NCBI GenBank assembly: GCA_023653785.1
Contig: JAMKCH010049184.1
Location: forward strand, 1 to 64,000
Direction of reading: 5' to 3'
Length of the DNA: 64,000 nucleotides
Source: Ophioderma brevispina
Lineage: Eukaryota; Echinodermata; Ophiuroidea; Amphilepidida; Ophiodermatidae
Shown here: piece after piece, positions 49,124 through 60,186 of the stretch
Position numbering within the stretch: position 1 is the first letter of the stretch
Layout: the number at the start of each line of letters is the position of its first letter
Program-made: the position numbers and the translations under genes
The notes under the pieces: generated by a model
Databases searched by the model: none
Told to the model about the DNA's origin: nothing
Seen by the model: only the letters and a program-made list of their open reading frames with translations

Positions 49124-49659
49124 TTAAAGCGGCACTGGCACATTTTCACAAAATATGAAATTTCTTCAATTTGCTCTCAAATGATAGTCTAGGCCATTGG
49201 AAGAACAAAGATATATTATACACATAAAATAACATACCCAAACAGATAGGGACATTGATATGAGGACAAAGACATCCAGGTAATTTGTAGGCCAACTTTT
49301 AAGTTTTCCTTAATTTTAATCAACAAATGTGTATATAACATGAATATTTTTGACTCGTACTCACTGATATTAAAAACCACAAAGGTTATAGACCGATCAA
49401 ACAGCGTGCATAGCATGGGAAACATGCATACGGCGTGCATGTTCTTGTGTTAAATGCCATTTTCGTCGTCTGCCGAATTTAACGTCGCCGGCGACGTTAA
49501 ATTATAAAATCGTTCTGTTTACCCATAAGGAAGCTAATTTGGTCTTAATTATTTCGGGTGAGGGCTTTTGTATATAAAAGCCTTACAACCATGCAAAAAT
49601 ATCGATTTTGAAAAATCTTGAGGGTGCACTATTTTTCAAATGTGCCAGTGTCTCTTTAA
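49124..49659. mobile_element. TTAA-flanked MITE, GACACTGGCACATTT family (copy 2, inverted)
   Basis: It begins TTAAAGCGGCACTGGCACAT and ends ATGTGCCAGTGTCTCTTTAA. It is nearly identical to the reverse complement of 47101-47635 throughout (both contain ACCTGGATGTCTTT or its complement, and the GTCGCCGGCGAC palindrome). The two copies together form a large inverted repeat with ~1.5 kb spacer. Confidence 0.92.
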
Positions 49660-49718
49660 TTCCTGAAACAGTTCTTTGTGCATATCAATATTTTATGCGA
49701 TATAAATTCCTTTGTGTC

Positions 49719-52196
49719 AAAGCCAATGAGATAACCAATTGATGCTGTCAACTTGTAATTGAGACTTGTTCATTTTGTGCCGACATTAGACAAAAAACAT
49801 GTTTGTTTCCAGTAGGTAGCCAAAAAGCAAAATTTACAAAAAAATTTTTGTTGGATATTTCTTTCAGAAATACCTCATATCGTACTACATTGTAAGTCAA
49901 AACAGTTACAAATCATATTTTGCAATAAAAATATTAGTACAAGATTGTCGATTTGGGATAAAAATATTAGAACAATATTTTTTTTTAAATTAACTTGTCT
50001 TATCTAAAAAATCAAATTTCTTCAATCAAATAAAAAATGCAGATGCAATGGCCCCAAAATTGAAATGCATGTGGCCTACTGGAAACAAAAATGTTTCTTT
50101 TTTGGCCTTATCTCCCACTTTACATCAAAATCAAAGCATGTAATTCCATAGCATATAAATAGAATCACTATCAGATGGGAACACAGTGTGCATGTATTTC
50201 CCATGGGAATGGGGACAATTTAAATTGAAAATAAGATCAGTTCTTTTACGTCACCAATTTAATCAGCTGCTTTACCTTGGAAATGGCAATTTATGTAAAA
50301 TATTGCCACAAAAATTTCAATTAAGGTTGACATATTATTTATTTTTCAGAATTTTTTTTACCAGATCTGGAAAGCATCTCCTATATTTTCCTGGAACCCT
50401 TTAAGACTACCATCCTTCTTACGGTATCTCTGATTGGCTTATTACACCAAATGACCCTGTCAATGACCAATCAAATCAGTTGGTACAGTCCTTGGGTTCA
50501 GCTCTCCACAGCCTCTCCTACCAAATTATGTCCACACAAACCATTCCATATAAAGGTGAACATTTCATATAGACGTCCCAAGGATGCAAAATGAGGTATT
50601 AAAATTTATTCCATCAAGCGCTACTGCAAAACATACAGCGCATGACGGAATTGTAATACCTCATTTGCATCCTGTGGGACCTCTATATAAAACATTTACC
50701 TATAGAAGTTTCCTTGATGGTTTAATTCAACCATAGTTGGCCCAGGTGATCAACAACAAGAATTATTCTTAAATATTATGACACAAATGGTTGGTTATAC
50801 TCTTGAATTTTATCCTAACTCCTAACAAGCAGTTCATACATGTATCTGCAACTTAGTCTGGGAACAGTTGGCCCAAAACAAAATAAATAAAGCTACTGGG
50901 TACAGTAGCATTAACCTTCTCAAATGCTAATTTGAGAAGGTTAATGCTAAATGTAAAAAAAAAAAAAAAAAAAAAAAGCCAATGAGATAACCAATTGATG
51001 CTGTCAACTTGTAATTGAGACTTGTTCATTTTGTGCCGACATTAGACAAAAAACATGTTTGTTTCCAGTAGGTAGCCAAAAAGCAAAATTTACAAAAAAA
51101 ATTTTTGTTGGATATTTCTTTCAGAAATACCTCATATCGTACTACATTGTAAGTCAAAACAGTTACAAATCATATTTTGCAATAAAAATATTAGTACAAG
51201 ATTGTCGATTTGGGATAAAAATATTAGAACAATATTTTTTTTTAAATTAACTTGTCTTATCTAAAAAATCAAATTTCTTCAATCAAATAAAAAATGCAGA
51301 TGCAATGGCCCCAAAATTGAAATGCATGTGGCCTACTGGAAACAAAAATGTTTCTTTTTTGGCCTTATCTCCCACTTTACATCAAAATCAAAGCATGTAA
51401 TTCCATAGCATATAAATAGAATCACTATCAGATGGGAACACAGTGTGCATGTATTTCCCATGGGAATGGGGACAATTTAAATTGAAAATAAGATCAGTTC
51501 TTTTACGTCACCAATTTAATCAGCTGCTTTGCCTTGGAAATGGCAATTTATGTAAAATATTGCCACAAAAATTTCAATTAAGGTTGACATATTTTTTATT
51601 TTTCGGAAATAATTTTATTTTCCTGGAACCCTTTAAGACTACCATCCTTCTTACGGTATCTCTGATTGGCTTATTACACCAGATGACCCTGTCAATGACC
51701 AATCAAATCAGTTGGTACAGTCCTTGGGTTCAGCTCTCCACAGCCTCTACTACCAAATTATGTCACACAAACCATTCCATATAAAGGTGAACGTTTCATA
51801 TAGATGTCCCAAGGATGCAAAATGAGGTATTAAAATTTATTCCATCAAGCGCTACTGCAAAACATACAGCGCATGACGGAATCAATTGTAATACCTCATC
51901 TGCATCCTTTGGGACCTCTATATGAAACATTTACCCATAGAAGTTTCCTTGATGGTTTAATTCAACTATAGTTGGCCCAGGTGATCAACGACAAGAATTA
52001 TTCTTTAATATTATGACACAAATGGTTGGTTATACTCTTTTGAATTTTATCCGAACTCCTAACAAGTAGTTAATACGTGTATCTGCAACTTGTGGTCTGA
52101 GAGCAGTTGGCCCAAAACAAAATAAATTAAAATCAATAATGCAGTCCAGGATCACATCAAATTCAAGTGAACTGGGTACATCAGTAGCATTAACCT
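49719..52196. repeat. 1.2 kb direct duplication joined by a poly(A) run
   Basis: Copy 1 (about 49719-50936) and copy 2 (about 50976-52196) run parallel for ~1.2 kb, starting AAGCCAATGAGATAACCAAT, with scattered substitutions and a few indels. At the junction, copy 1 ends in the palindrome CATTAACCTTCTCAAATGC / its complement, followed by a 23 nt A-run (50955-50977). Each copy contains two palindromic MITEs: one with AAACATGTTTGTTTCCAGTAGG ends (about 49790-50110; 51047-51375) and one at 50554-50701 / 51785-51936. Confidence 0.9.
50554..50701. mobile_element. Palindromic MITE with AGGTGAACATTTCATATAGA ends
   Basis: The arms of ~47 bp include GTCCCAAGGATGCAAAATGAGG and CCTCATTTGCATCCTGTGGGAC in inversion. 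The centre pairs CAAGCGCTAC with ACAGCGCATG imperfectly. The duplicate copy is at 51785-51936, inherited by the large duplication rather than by transposition. Confidence 0.8.
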
Positions 52197-52353
52197 TCTC
52201 AAACTGGAAATTAGGCTATTCTATTTCAATTACACACTCCCTCTGTGGCAGGCTAACTAAATCTTACCCAGTGAGGGTGTGTATTTCAAATGGTCTAATT
52301 TATTTGTAATCTACACTCTACTGTGAAAGACATAACTGGCTGTGTCAGCACAT

Positions 52354-52590
52354 GAAGTTCATAAGTGCAAGGAGGTTGTAAGTGCAATAGCTGCCATGTG
52401 ATACATCTGTGTGCTGTCATGTATTAGGATAACTCAATTTATCTTGAGTCATTAGCTCTTGAAATGGTTCTTTAGTTGAGTGTGTTGCCTGAAGAACCAT
52501 TTCAAGAGCCATTGACAAAATTAAGACTTCGCATAATAGTATATTTGATGGGAATTTCTGACAAATGGCAGCTATTGCACTTCTGATCTT
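52354..52590. mobile_element. Palindromic MITE, GCAATAGCTGCCAT ends (copy 1)
   Basis: The left GGTTGTAAGTGCAATAGCTG plus CCATGTGATACATC and the right GACAAATGGCAGCTATTGC plus ACTT are inverted. The core hairpin CTCTTGAAATGGTTCTT / AAGAACCATTTCAAGAG is exact. Copy 2 at 55513-55745 is inverted relative to this one. Confidence 0.85.
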
Positions 52591-53039
52591 TATATGTATT
52601 CACATGACTGAAGTTACCCAACTGGATATTCCATTTTAAATTCATACTCCCCTGTGGAAGGCTTTATTTAAACCTGCCACATGTGTGGTTTGAATTTTAA
52701 ATGAAATAGCCCACTGCTCCCAGTACTATTCTTCAAAAATATTTATTCTATGGTGTCCATATCATTTGTGTCCCTGCAGCACAACCTATGGACACTATCT
52801 GTAATGTACATCCTCAACACATTTCACTTTCCATGCATGATTTACTGCAAACCTCTATACAAACAATCATGGAAATAAACACACTGAATTTCATGTATAT
52901 TAAATTATCTTAAATATGTACATAACTTAAATATAAATTTAAAATAAAAATCCAATATTATATGAATTACACATATTAATACAACAAAGACAAACATTTT
53001 TTCCAACACCACAAGAAAGGCACACATCTGCAAACCTCC

Positions 53040-53300
53040 CCATACACCTCAACCCACTGAGCACTAAATACCTTTCAGACAACATTTGTGATTGGCTAGT
53101 TACATCACATATTCAATTTAATAACCAGTTGCAATGCAGCTTACAAATAAGCTCTAACCCTCTTCAGCCCTACCACCTTTCTTACCATGTTGCTCATTGG
53201 TTCAATAAATCACCTAAGTTCCATTGTGACCAATCAGCAATCACGTAAGTTCCCTTGTGACCAATCATCAGGTAGTACTCATAGGGTTGACACCATCCCA
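53040..53300. repeat. Cluster of inverted CCAAT-like pairs
   Basis: TGTGATTGGCTAGTTACATC, then GCTCATTGGTTCAATAAATC, then GTGACCAATCAGCAATC and GTGACCAATCATC follow one another. Similar ATTGG...CCAAT pairs recur at 50.43, 51.66, 55.40-55.50, 58.63 and 58.74 kb, so this is a dispersed short hairpin repeat rather than a promoter. Confidence 0.6.
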
Positions 53301-53333
53301 TCACTAATACACTACCCCTTAACCATAAAGATA

Positions 53334-53695
53334 CTTGTGCATCCCAAAGCGTAGCATCACCGCTTTGATACCCAACACTCCAAGCACTGAGTTGTCGCTC
53401 AAAGTGTCAGTTGAATCTTTGAGCGTCAAGCAATTTATATTTTTTGACGCTTGCATGTGTAGCAGACGGCGACAATACACCAAGTCACGACTAAGTCCAA
53501 ATTTGGGGGCAAAGGACGAAACACACAGCATTTGATTGGACAACGCCAAACACCTGCTCAACTCGTAGTGTTAGCTGACACTGGACCAAAACATCAAGTG
53601 GTCGATCCATCGGTAACGCTCAGCGCCAGAAGTACCACCAAGGGGTTGAATCTGGGCCGTTGATGCTATGCTTGGGATGCACAAGTATTTAATCA
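53334..53695. mobile_element. TA-flanked MITE, CTTGTGCATCCCAA ends, 362 bp
   Basis: The left end CTTGTGCATCCCAAAGCGTA plus GCATCA and the right end TGATGCTATGCTTGGGATGC plus ACAAG are inverted. TA lies at both borders (53332-53333 and 53696-53697). The interior has GAGCGTCAA / TTGACGC inverted motifs. Confidence 0.85.
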
Positions 53696-53697
53696 AG

Positions 53698-54927
53698 CTT
53701 CAGTCTAACCACAAAAGAATCAATGTAAAAATCACAACCATTTCTAGCTCATCCAACACACTATTCCACAAAACACTAGGGATAATCAGGTCAACGGTCT
53801 CCAAAGTCATATGAGGGTCAATTTTAATTGCTCTAAAGGTTAAAACCTACACATTACAATGCCCATTTTGGACAAGCTGCTGAAAAAAAAATAGTGGTTT
53901 AATTGACATATTTGATGAGGATTTTAACTTTGAATTGATACATTTGAAATTTTTGACCACTGTATGACCTTGAAATGACCTTTACCATTGGTAAAGAAGC
54001 ATGCACATAAGCAGGGTCTGATATGCGGTATTCATATAATTAAACTTGTAAACAGACAGAACTTATTGAGGTGATTACTGCAAAAATAAGTTTTAAGATA
54101 ATTTTCAATGACAATGAAATTGGGTCAATAAACAAAGCCGTTAGCTCCACATGTGGGGCGGGTGCACCGGTGGCATTTTCATATAATTTAAATTCACTCT
54201 GTCTATCCTCCACATCCACAAAAGCTTTTGAGCTTTAGAATGATAGCTTTTAATGCTACTTCCTGGTATGCTTGATCACTTAATTACCATCTGAAAGTTA
54301 TGTGTTTTATTGTTGTTAATAACAAGACAGGTGGCACTTTAAGATGCAATGATTTCATCTTTCATCCCAGACAAGCTGTATAATGCTCTTCTGGAGTTGG
54401 AAATGTGTGCTGTAAGCTGGAGTTCTTCTAACTACGGTCACCTCTAACTGGATTGGAAATTGAGGCGTGCATTAAATCACACAACTGAAAGGTATTTAAC
54501 AAGAGCTATTGAGTGCAATTGTACTAGCAAGCCTCATAAATTAAGTGCCTGAAAAATGTATCATTTTAAGTTTCTTATTTGCAACCTAAAGGTTTGTATA
54601 AATATCAATGTACTCAATATCCCAATAATCAAAGTCCTTTTCCTGGATCAACTGTGTCTACTCACACAAGGACATACTTAACTGTGTGTGGCGATATTGT
54701 AGGTATGTTTTTAGACTTACAATACAGGGCCTGATGGAGCCATCAAAAGATTTTAAAAATGGCCCAATATTCACAATGCATAAAAGAAGTCCAAACAATG
54801 AACATAAACAGAATAGCGTTCTATGCAGCAGAATAACGTTCTGTGTGTGGCAGAACAAAGTGTTCTGTATGTACGCTTTGCAGATGTTTGCCTACTATAT
54901 CAGCTCTACTGCATACAGACTTGGCAC
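53698..54927. other. Intergenic stretch, nothing recognised
   Basis: No supported gene. TGACCTTGAAATGACC at about 53970 resembles nuclear-receptor half-sites but stands alone. Confidence 0.35.
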
Positions 54928-55085
54928 TTAAAGGTGTATTTTGGGATCCTCCTTCCAGAGTAGTTCGAATTGGCACGTACGATTAGCCACACATACTATA
55001 CACAGGCCAACGGTTCAGATGATACAAAAATCTCAACTTTTTTAAGTCGGGGGACGAGGCTGTGGATCACAAAATGCCCCCAAGT
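54928..55085. mobile_element. Shortened copy of the TTAA GGGGCATTTTGTGATCC family
   Basis: The left TTAAAGGTGTATTTTGGGATCC and the right GGATCACAAAATGCCCCC match the family at 47976-48305, with the shared inner block GATGATACAAAAATCTCAAC. The right TTAA is lost and about 170 bp of the interior is missing. Confidence 0.7.
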
Positions 55086-55512
55086 AGATGAAGTTAATTC
55101 CCCAAAAGGTTATGCACTTTGATGAACACACACTGTTGTGTGTTAATGTCTTCTGAGTACCTAAGCATTCATTTTAAAAAGCAGGTACAAGTATACATAA
55201 GGTACCTGGTGTAAATTTAAGTTGAGGAATCTGTCTCTGTTGATATTAAGTACACCTATGACAGAAGGGTGTATCTCACATTTAGTTTCCTACATCATAC
55301 ACTCTTTAACCATGGTTATGTCATTGTTTATTTCCTCTTCTGTTATTCCCACAAGACAAAATGTAACCTTTAACCTCTGACCTCTTCTGGCTTCTTACAC
55401 TGTTCCTGATTGGTTAATCACAAGAGATATTCATTTGAGTAGCCAATCTCTTCAGCCCTACCATGCCATTCATACCATGTTACTGGTTGGTTGAATAAAT
55501 CATTATGTGAAT

Positions 55513-55745
55513 GCAAGGAGGTTGCAAGTGCAATAGCTGCCATTTGTCAGAAATTCCCATCAAACTTACTCTTAAGTCTTTGATCAGTGGCTCTTGAAAT
55601 GGTTCTTTAGGTGACACAGTTGCCTGAAGAACCATTTAGAGTCACTGATTCAAGGAAAGATTAAATTAAAAGTAACCGACAGTATTACATGGCAGCACAC
55701 AGATGTATCACATGGCAGCTATTACACTTACAACCTACTTGCACT
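55513..55745. mobile_element. Palindromic MITE, GCAATAGCTGCCAT ends (copy 2)
   Basis: The left GCAAGGAGGTTGCAAGTGC plus AATAGCTGCCATTTGTCAG and the right CATGGCAGCTATTACACTT plus ACAACCTACTTGC are inverted. The core CTCTTGAAATGGTTCTTTAG / AAGAACCATTTAGAG is retained. Opposite orientation to 52354-52590. Confidence 0.85.
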
Positions 55746-56570
55746 AACCAATCAGTAGACAGTAGACATGGGATTAATTAGTCAAGTTGCTTTGAAACAT
55801 TACATAATTTGGCAAAAGGAAGTATCTTCTTTTCTTTCTTTACAGGTTACTTCTTTTTTCCATGTGAAGGTTATGCAAAAGAAGTAAAAAAAAATATCAA
55901 AAAGGAGATATGATTTAAGGATACTAAATTAGAGACACATACTTATATCACTTGACAAGTTTTATGGCATCATAACCCCACAACCTGCTTAATGCATACC
56001 AAAACTTATGAGAGATACATCTGTACATGCAAACATAGCCAACAAAATGTAATGAAGTCACAGGTCACATTATAAAGTATTCAAATGATAGAAAAGTCCA
56101 CAGAATGTATCCCTCCCTTATCTTCTTCCACCCTGGTAGATTCTGAATAGGTTTACAACACACAAGACAGTGGTTTTTCATATGGCTATCATTTTGGTAA
56201 GTCACCTCAAAGGCTCCGAGTGGAGACCTTAGCCTAGGCTTGTTTGGACTCCTATGATAACCCAGTTCATAATTTGTTACACTGAGCCTGTATTGGTGAT
56301 CATGATTCTGATACAAATACCCATTACACCTTACATGACACTTGTTTAGTTTGATGAGCATTATATTGTAGATATGTTGTCTGATTTGCATTTATCAGTA
56401 AACACATTTTGAATTTGAACAATAAAAATGACACCACCTGAGCAATTTTGTAATAAAATTGGATTAAATCGGCCCAAATTTATTGGTTGAGCTATGAGAA
56501 GTTGCAAAATTTGGGCGAGATGCAGTCGAGCCCAATATTTTAAAATATTGGTGCAAATCAAGCTCCAATT

Positions 56571-56642
56571 TTATCATTATCATGCGTAGGATCCGATATT
56601 ATCACATATCGGACACCTCAAAGCATGATAATATGATAAGGT
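56571..56642. repeat. Nested hairpin, 72 bp
   Basis: The outer arms TTATCATTATCATGC and GCATGATAATATGATAA enclose the inner arms CCGATATT / CATATCGG. No function can be assigned; a small fold-back repeat is likely. Confidence 0.7.
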
Positions 56643-56822
56643 TGCAAGGACAAGATCAAAATATGAGAAAAATCTATGTGTTGGAGTTGATAAAGTATTA
56701 GAAATGAATTTGCTGGCTGATTTATATTGCAAATGCATCGATCATCTTTGCTCAGTGCAACTTGATCTACTCTACGTCTATTTCAATGGTTATTACAGAT
56801 GTAATCCCCCCCCAGCCTCCCA

Positions 56823-57550
56823 AGAGTCGATAGACATTAAACTTCATACAATATTCCCTGTAAAAATGTACTGGAAACTATTTTTAGTTACATGAATGTC
56901 TTGAAATTTACAATGCCACCATTAATATTGCTGCATTGCATAATGCTCTTATTTAGAATCACAAAGCATAGAGCAAAAACTTAAAACCCGTCTTGCTTGC
57001 ATGCAGCATGATGTTCAAAAAATTTTTGCTATGAAAATTCCTCACTCACGAATAAATCATATTTTGCTTGTATGTCATCAAGAGCCACATTGTCATGTTC
57101 AGTTCACACCCTGTAGTCGAGTATCTACGGAGGGTATCCGCTGACCCCCCACAGGACTCTACCAAACCAACTTTTTTAGCTCTGTTTTATGGTCCTATAA
57201 CACTTTTGAGATGTTAACAAAATAAATTTCCCGGCACAAAAAAAAAAAAAAAAAAAAAAGAGCAGATAGACAATAAACTTGATACAAATATTCCCTGTAA
57301 AAATGTACTGGAAACTATTTTTAGTTACATGAATGTCTTGAAATTTACAATGCCACCATTAATATTGCTGCATTGCATAATCCTCTTATTTAGAATCACA
57401 AAGCATAGAGCAAAAACTTAAAACCCGTCTTGCTTGCATGCAGCATGATGTTCAGAAAATTTTTGCTATGAAAATTCCTCACTCACGAATAAATCATATT
57501 TTGCTTGTATGTCATCAAGAGCCACATTGTCATGTTCAGTTCACACCCTG
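56823..57550. repeat. ~291 bp direct duplication joined by a poly(A)-tailed insert
   Basis: Copy 1 (56823-57113) and copy 2 (57259-57550) are nearly identical, both ending CATGTTCAGTTCACACCCTG. Between them lie 145 bp unique in the window, ending AATAAATTTCCCGGCAC and a 22 nt A-run (57238-57259). The AATAAA sits 11 nt before the A-run, the spacing of a real mRNA 3' end, so the insert looks retroposed, while the flanking repeats are far longer than usual target duplications. Confidence 0.88.
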
Positions 57551-59633
57551 CTCAGTGTAACACAACTACTCTCCCTGCAGGCTAGACAATGTTATACTCA
57601 TGCACAATAAAAAATCCCCCCTCACAACCCTCACATTGGATATAGTTATATTAGTTAAGTCCATGGCTCTCTGAATTAGCTTGTATGGATGAAGAAATTG
57701 CTGTCAATTATGAATCAATCTGGGTACAAAAATATTAGAAGAAACGCATATATAAAAGAGAGTTTGATCATTTTTAAATGATTTGCCTGAATATGGGGTA
57801 CACAAAATTCAGCACAAGTCCTTCAAGCAAAAGGTCTAACTCTCTCATTACTGATTACAAAGTTGACAGAATATATTGGATTCTTAGTCTTTCAAGCTAG
57901 CATTACTGATTAGTTTAGAACTCAAGGTTGACATTCCTTATGAATAATTCAACAGAAATTCAATACAATTTTACAACTTTGAGATAACACTTGAACTAAA
58001 GTTTCCAACGTCATAATCACTGATGAAGGAGTTGAACAAACTGAGTCAAATTACGCTAACACGAGGACAATACTATATTCTTGAGCCATGGATACAGGTT
58101 TTATGATTGTAATTTACCCTTAAAGCCCACACATAGAGAGAGAACTTGAAGAGCAGCCTCCTGCGCCTAGCCACATAATATAAATGGCTTAACTTGCCTT
58201 TATGCAAGCTTGATTTGTCAATGTCACTGGGATTATAAGTCAACCATGCACAAAGTCTAATCTAATTGGATTTTTAACACCCTAGTCAATGTGTGTGTGT
58301 GTGGTTGTTTTAGAGGTTTTAGAGGCTTATTTCGAAAAAGACTAATCCACAACCAAGCATTTTTGGATTCAATTGAATGCATTTCTCATGCTTAAATCAA
58401 ATATGATATTGAAAAACTTTACAATTATTGACAATTTTGAAAATGTTTGTATACTATATTTAATTAGCTCCAGCATAAAAAATGTTAATATTCTCCAAAC
58501 CATACCAGTTTTAGCATCACTGACACCTAACTGAATCAAGCCATAAAAATCTTGTATGTGGCCAGACAAATGCTTACTCCAAGTTCTCCGATTTATGGTT
58601 TAACCCCAGGACTACAGCTTTATTACAGTATCTCTGATTAGTTCATTGCATGATATAACATGATATAACTTCTGAATAACCAATCAAAATAGACCATCTA
58701 TATACATGTGCCCACTTTTAATTTCTTACAATGTCTCTGATTGGCTAGTTATATCATGTAACTCAATGAACAACCAATCAAATTAAATGGCAGTATCCAG
58801 GGGGTTAAGGGAAGAGATTTCTGCATATGAGAATATTTCTACTACCTGTTTCTTGAAACTACTAAGCCTCTGTGAAGATAGAATATATAACACAGGAAAA
58901 CAAAAGTACTGATTAAAACAACAAAAATTAGCCACAGGGCGATAACACTAATGTAACAGAGAGGCAGCAGAAATAAGATCTCCACTGGGATTAATTTGCA
59001 ATGTCAAGAGACATCGATAGCAAGTTAGTTCTATTAATGAATACTATTTGCCTCAAGATTACTAGTATTCTACTTGTGTTTGGGCTTTACCTGCTAGCAA
59101 ACATCTCCTTTCTCACTCATACATCACATGCCAAAAACGGGGGAATAAAAATGCAACTGATAACAACACAAATTGAAATTGTGCAAATTTACACATCTTA
59201 AAACAACAACTGTCGGAATCATTTTTGCTAGGATCAGTAACGTAAGATGACAGCGGACAGGTGCGGGCATATAAATCAATCCCGTCACAGGGTTGTGCGA
59301 GACGGCGTGTTATCGCAGGATTTGGAGCGTGAAGGCGTACGTACTTGTCGAGCATTTTCTTGCTGAGATTAAAAGACATATGTTATTGGATATGGTGTAA
59401 TGCATAGTTTGCTAGGAGCACTGACCTTCAGCCTAGTGTCTGTTAAATCCTCTTCCTATAATGCCATTGTTTTTCAACATTGTACATCGATGGATTATGT
59501 AACCTTTTAAAGGGGCCCGTATTTGCTATACAAAAAACAGACTCTTTAACTCTTTTTTGCACAAAAGAAATCGCAAGAACAATTGTTCATCATACTGAAA
59601 TGAATTTTATTTTTACAACCAGGTTTTCTGCCT
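57551..59633. other. Intergenic stretch with one higher-GC island
   Basis: No firm gene. 59220-59380 is richer in CpG than its surroundings and is open on the minus strand for 88 codons (59379-59113, starting MSFNLSKKMLDKYVRLHAP). It could hold a small exon, but I recognise no family and no convincing splice sites. A GT-run is at 58290-58303. Confidence 0.35.
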
Positions 59634-59871
59634 GAGGTGTTTTGAACCAATCGCATAATGCATTGCATGTGCCTATATACTGCACTATAGTAACATGTGT
59701 CGGTACTTAGGACAAGTGGTCAAGAAGTTAGCACAGGATCCACAAACACCAATGTGTGTAAAAAGTCGGGTTTTATTCATTAAGAAACTAGGATTTTTGG
59801 TGGGATCACATTACCTATTGATGTAAATTTCCACAAACTGGTGCATTGTGGGTATTGACTCAATACACCTC
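59634..59871. mobile_element. TIR element with ~10 bp target duplication (copy 2)
   Basis: The ends GAGGTGTTTTGAACCAATCG and GTATTGACTCAATACACCTC are inverted. The second layer CATAATGCATTGCA / GTGCATTGTGGG matches the element at 39051-39337. GGTTTTC follows the right end and lies just left of the left end within GGTTTTCTGCCT, an approximate target duplication. Confidence 0.7.
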
Positions 59872-60000
59872 GGTTTTCCCTGACTGCTATGAACTGTTTA
59901 TCAAACGTTAAACTTTCATCTACTGATCATATCTTTATCATGCCTATCACAAAGGCACAATGCGAGCGATTTCTTGGCAGTCAAGAAGCATGCAGATGCA

Positions 60001-60178
60001 CCGTGGCGGGGCCAGACCTCTTTCTGGGGGCCAAACGGGGGGGGGGGAAGTGAAATTCCAGGGGGCAAAATATCAAATATTTTGCAGATTTCTAACCAAT
60101 GTTTGGCCAAAAATTGCTGATTTTCCCAAAATTTTGGTGACTTTTTGGCCCCCCCTGCCCCCGTGTCAACCGCCACTG
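60001..60178. mobile_element. hAT-type MITE, GTGGCGG ends, with paralogous empty site
   Basis: The left end CCGTGGCGG and the right end CCGCCACTG are inverted, and G-rich and C-rich blocks (GGGGGCCAAACGGGGG against GGCCCCCCCTGCCCCC) pair inside. Flanks CAGATGCA (59993-60000) and CAGATTCA (60179-60186) form an 8 bp duplication with one change. The paralogous sequence at 60665-60720 reads AGCATGCCAGATGCACAATG with a single CAGATGCA, an empty version of this site. Confidence 0.88.
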
Positions 60179-60186
60179 CAGATTCA

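Noticed and set aside
59113..59379. 88-codon minus-strand frame starting MSFNLSKK
   Set aside because: The CpG-richer sequence hints at an exon, but there is no convincing donor or acceptor and no recognised family; kept only as a remark in the regional entry.
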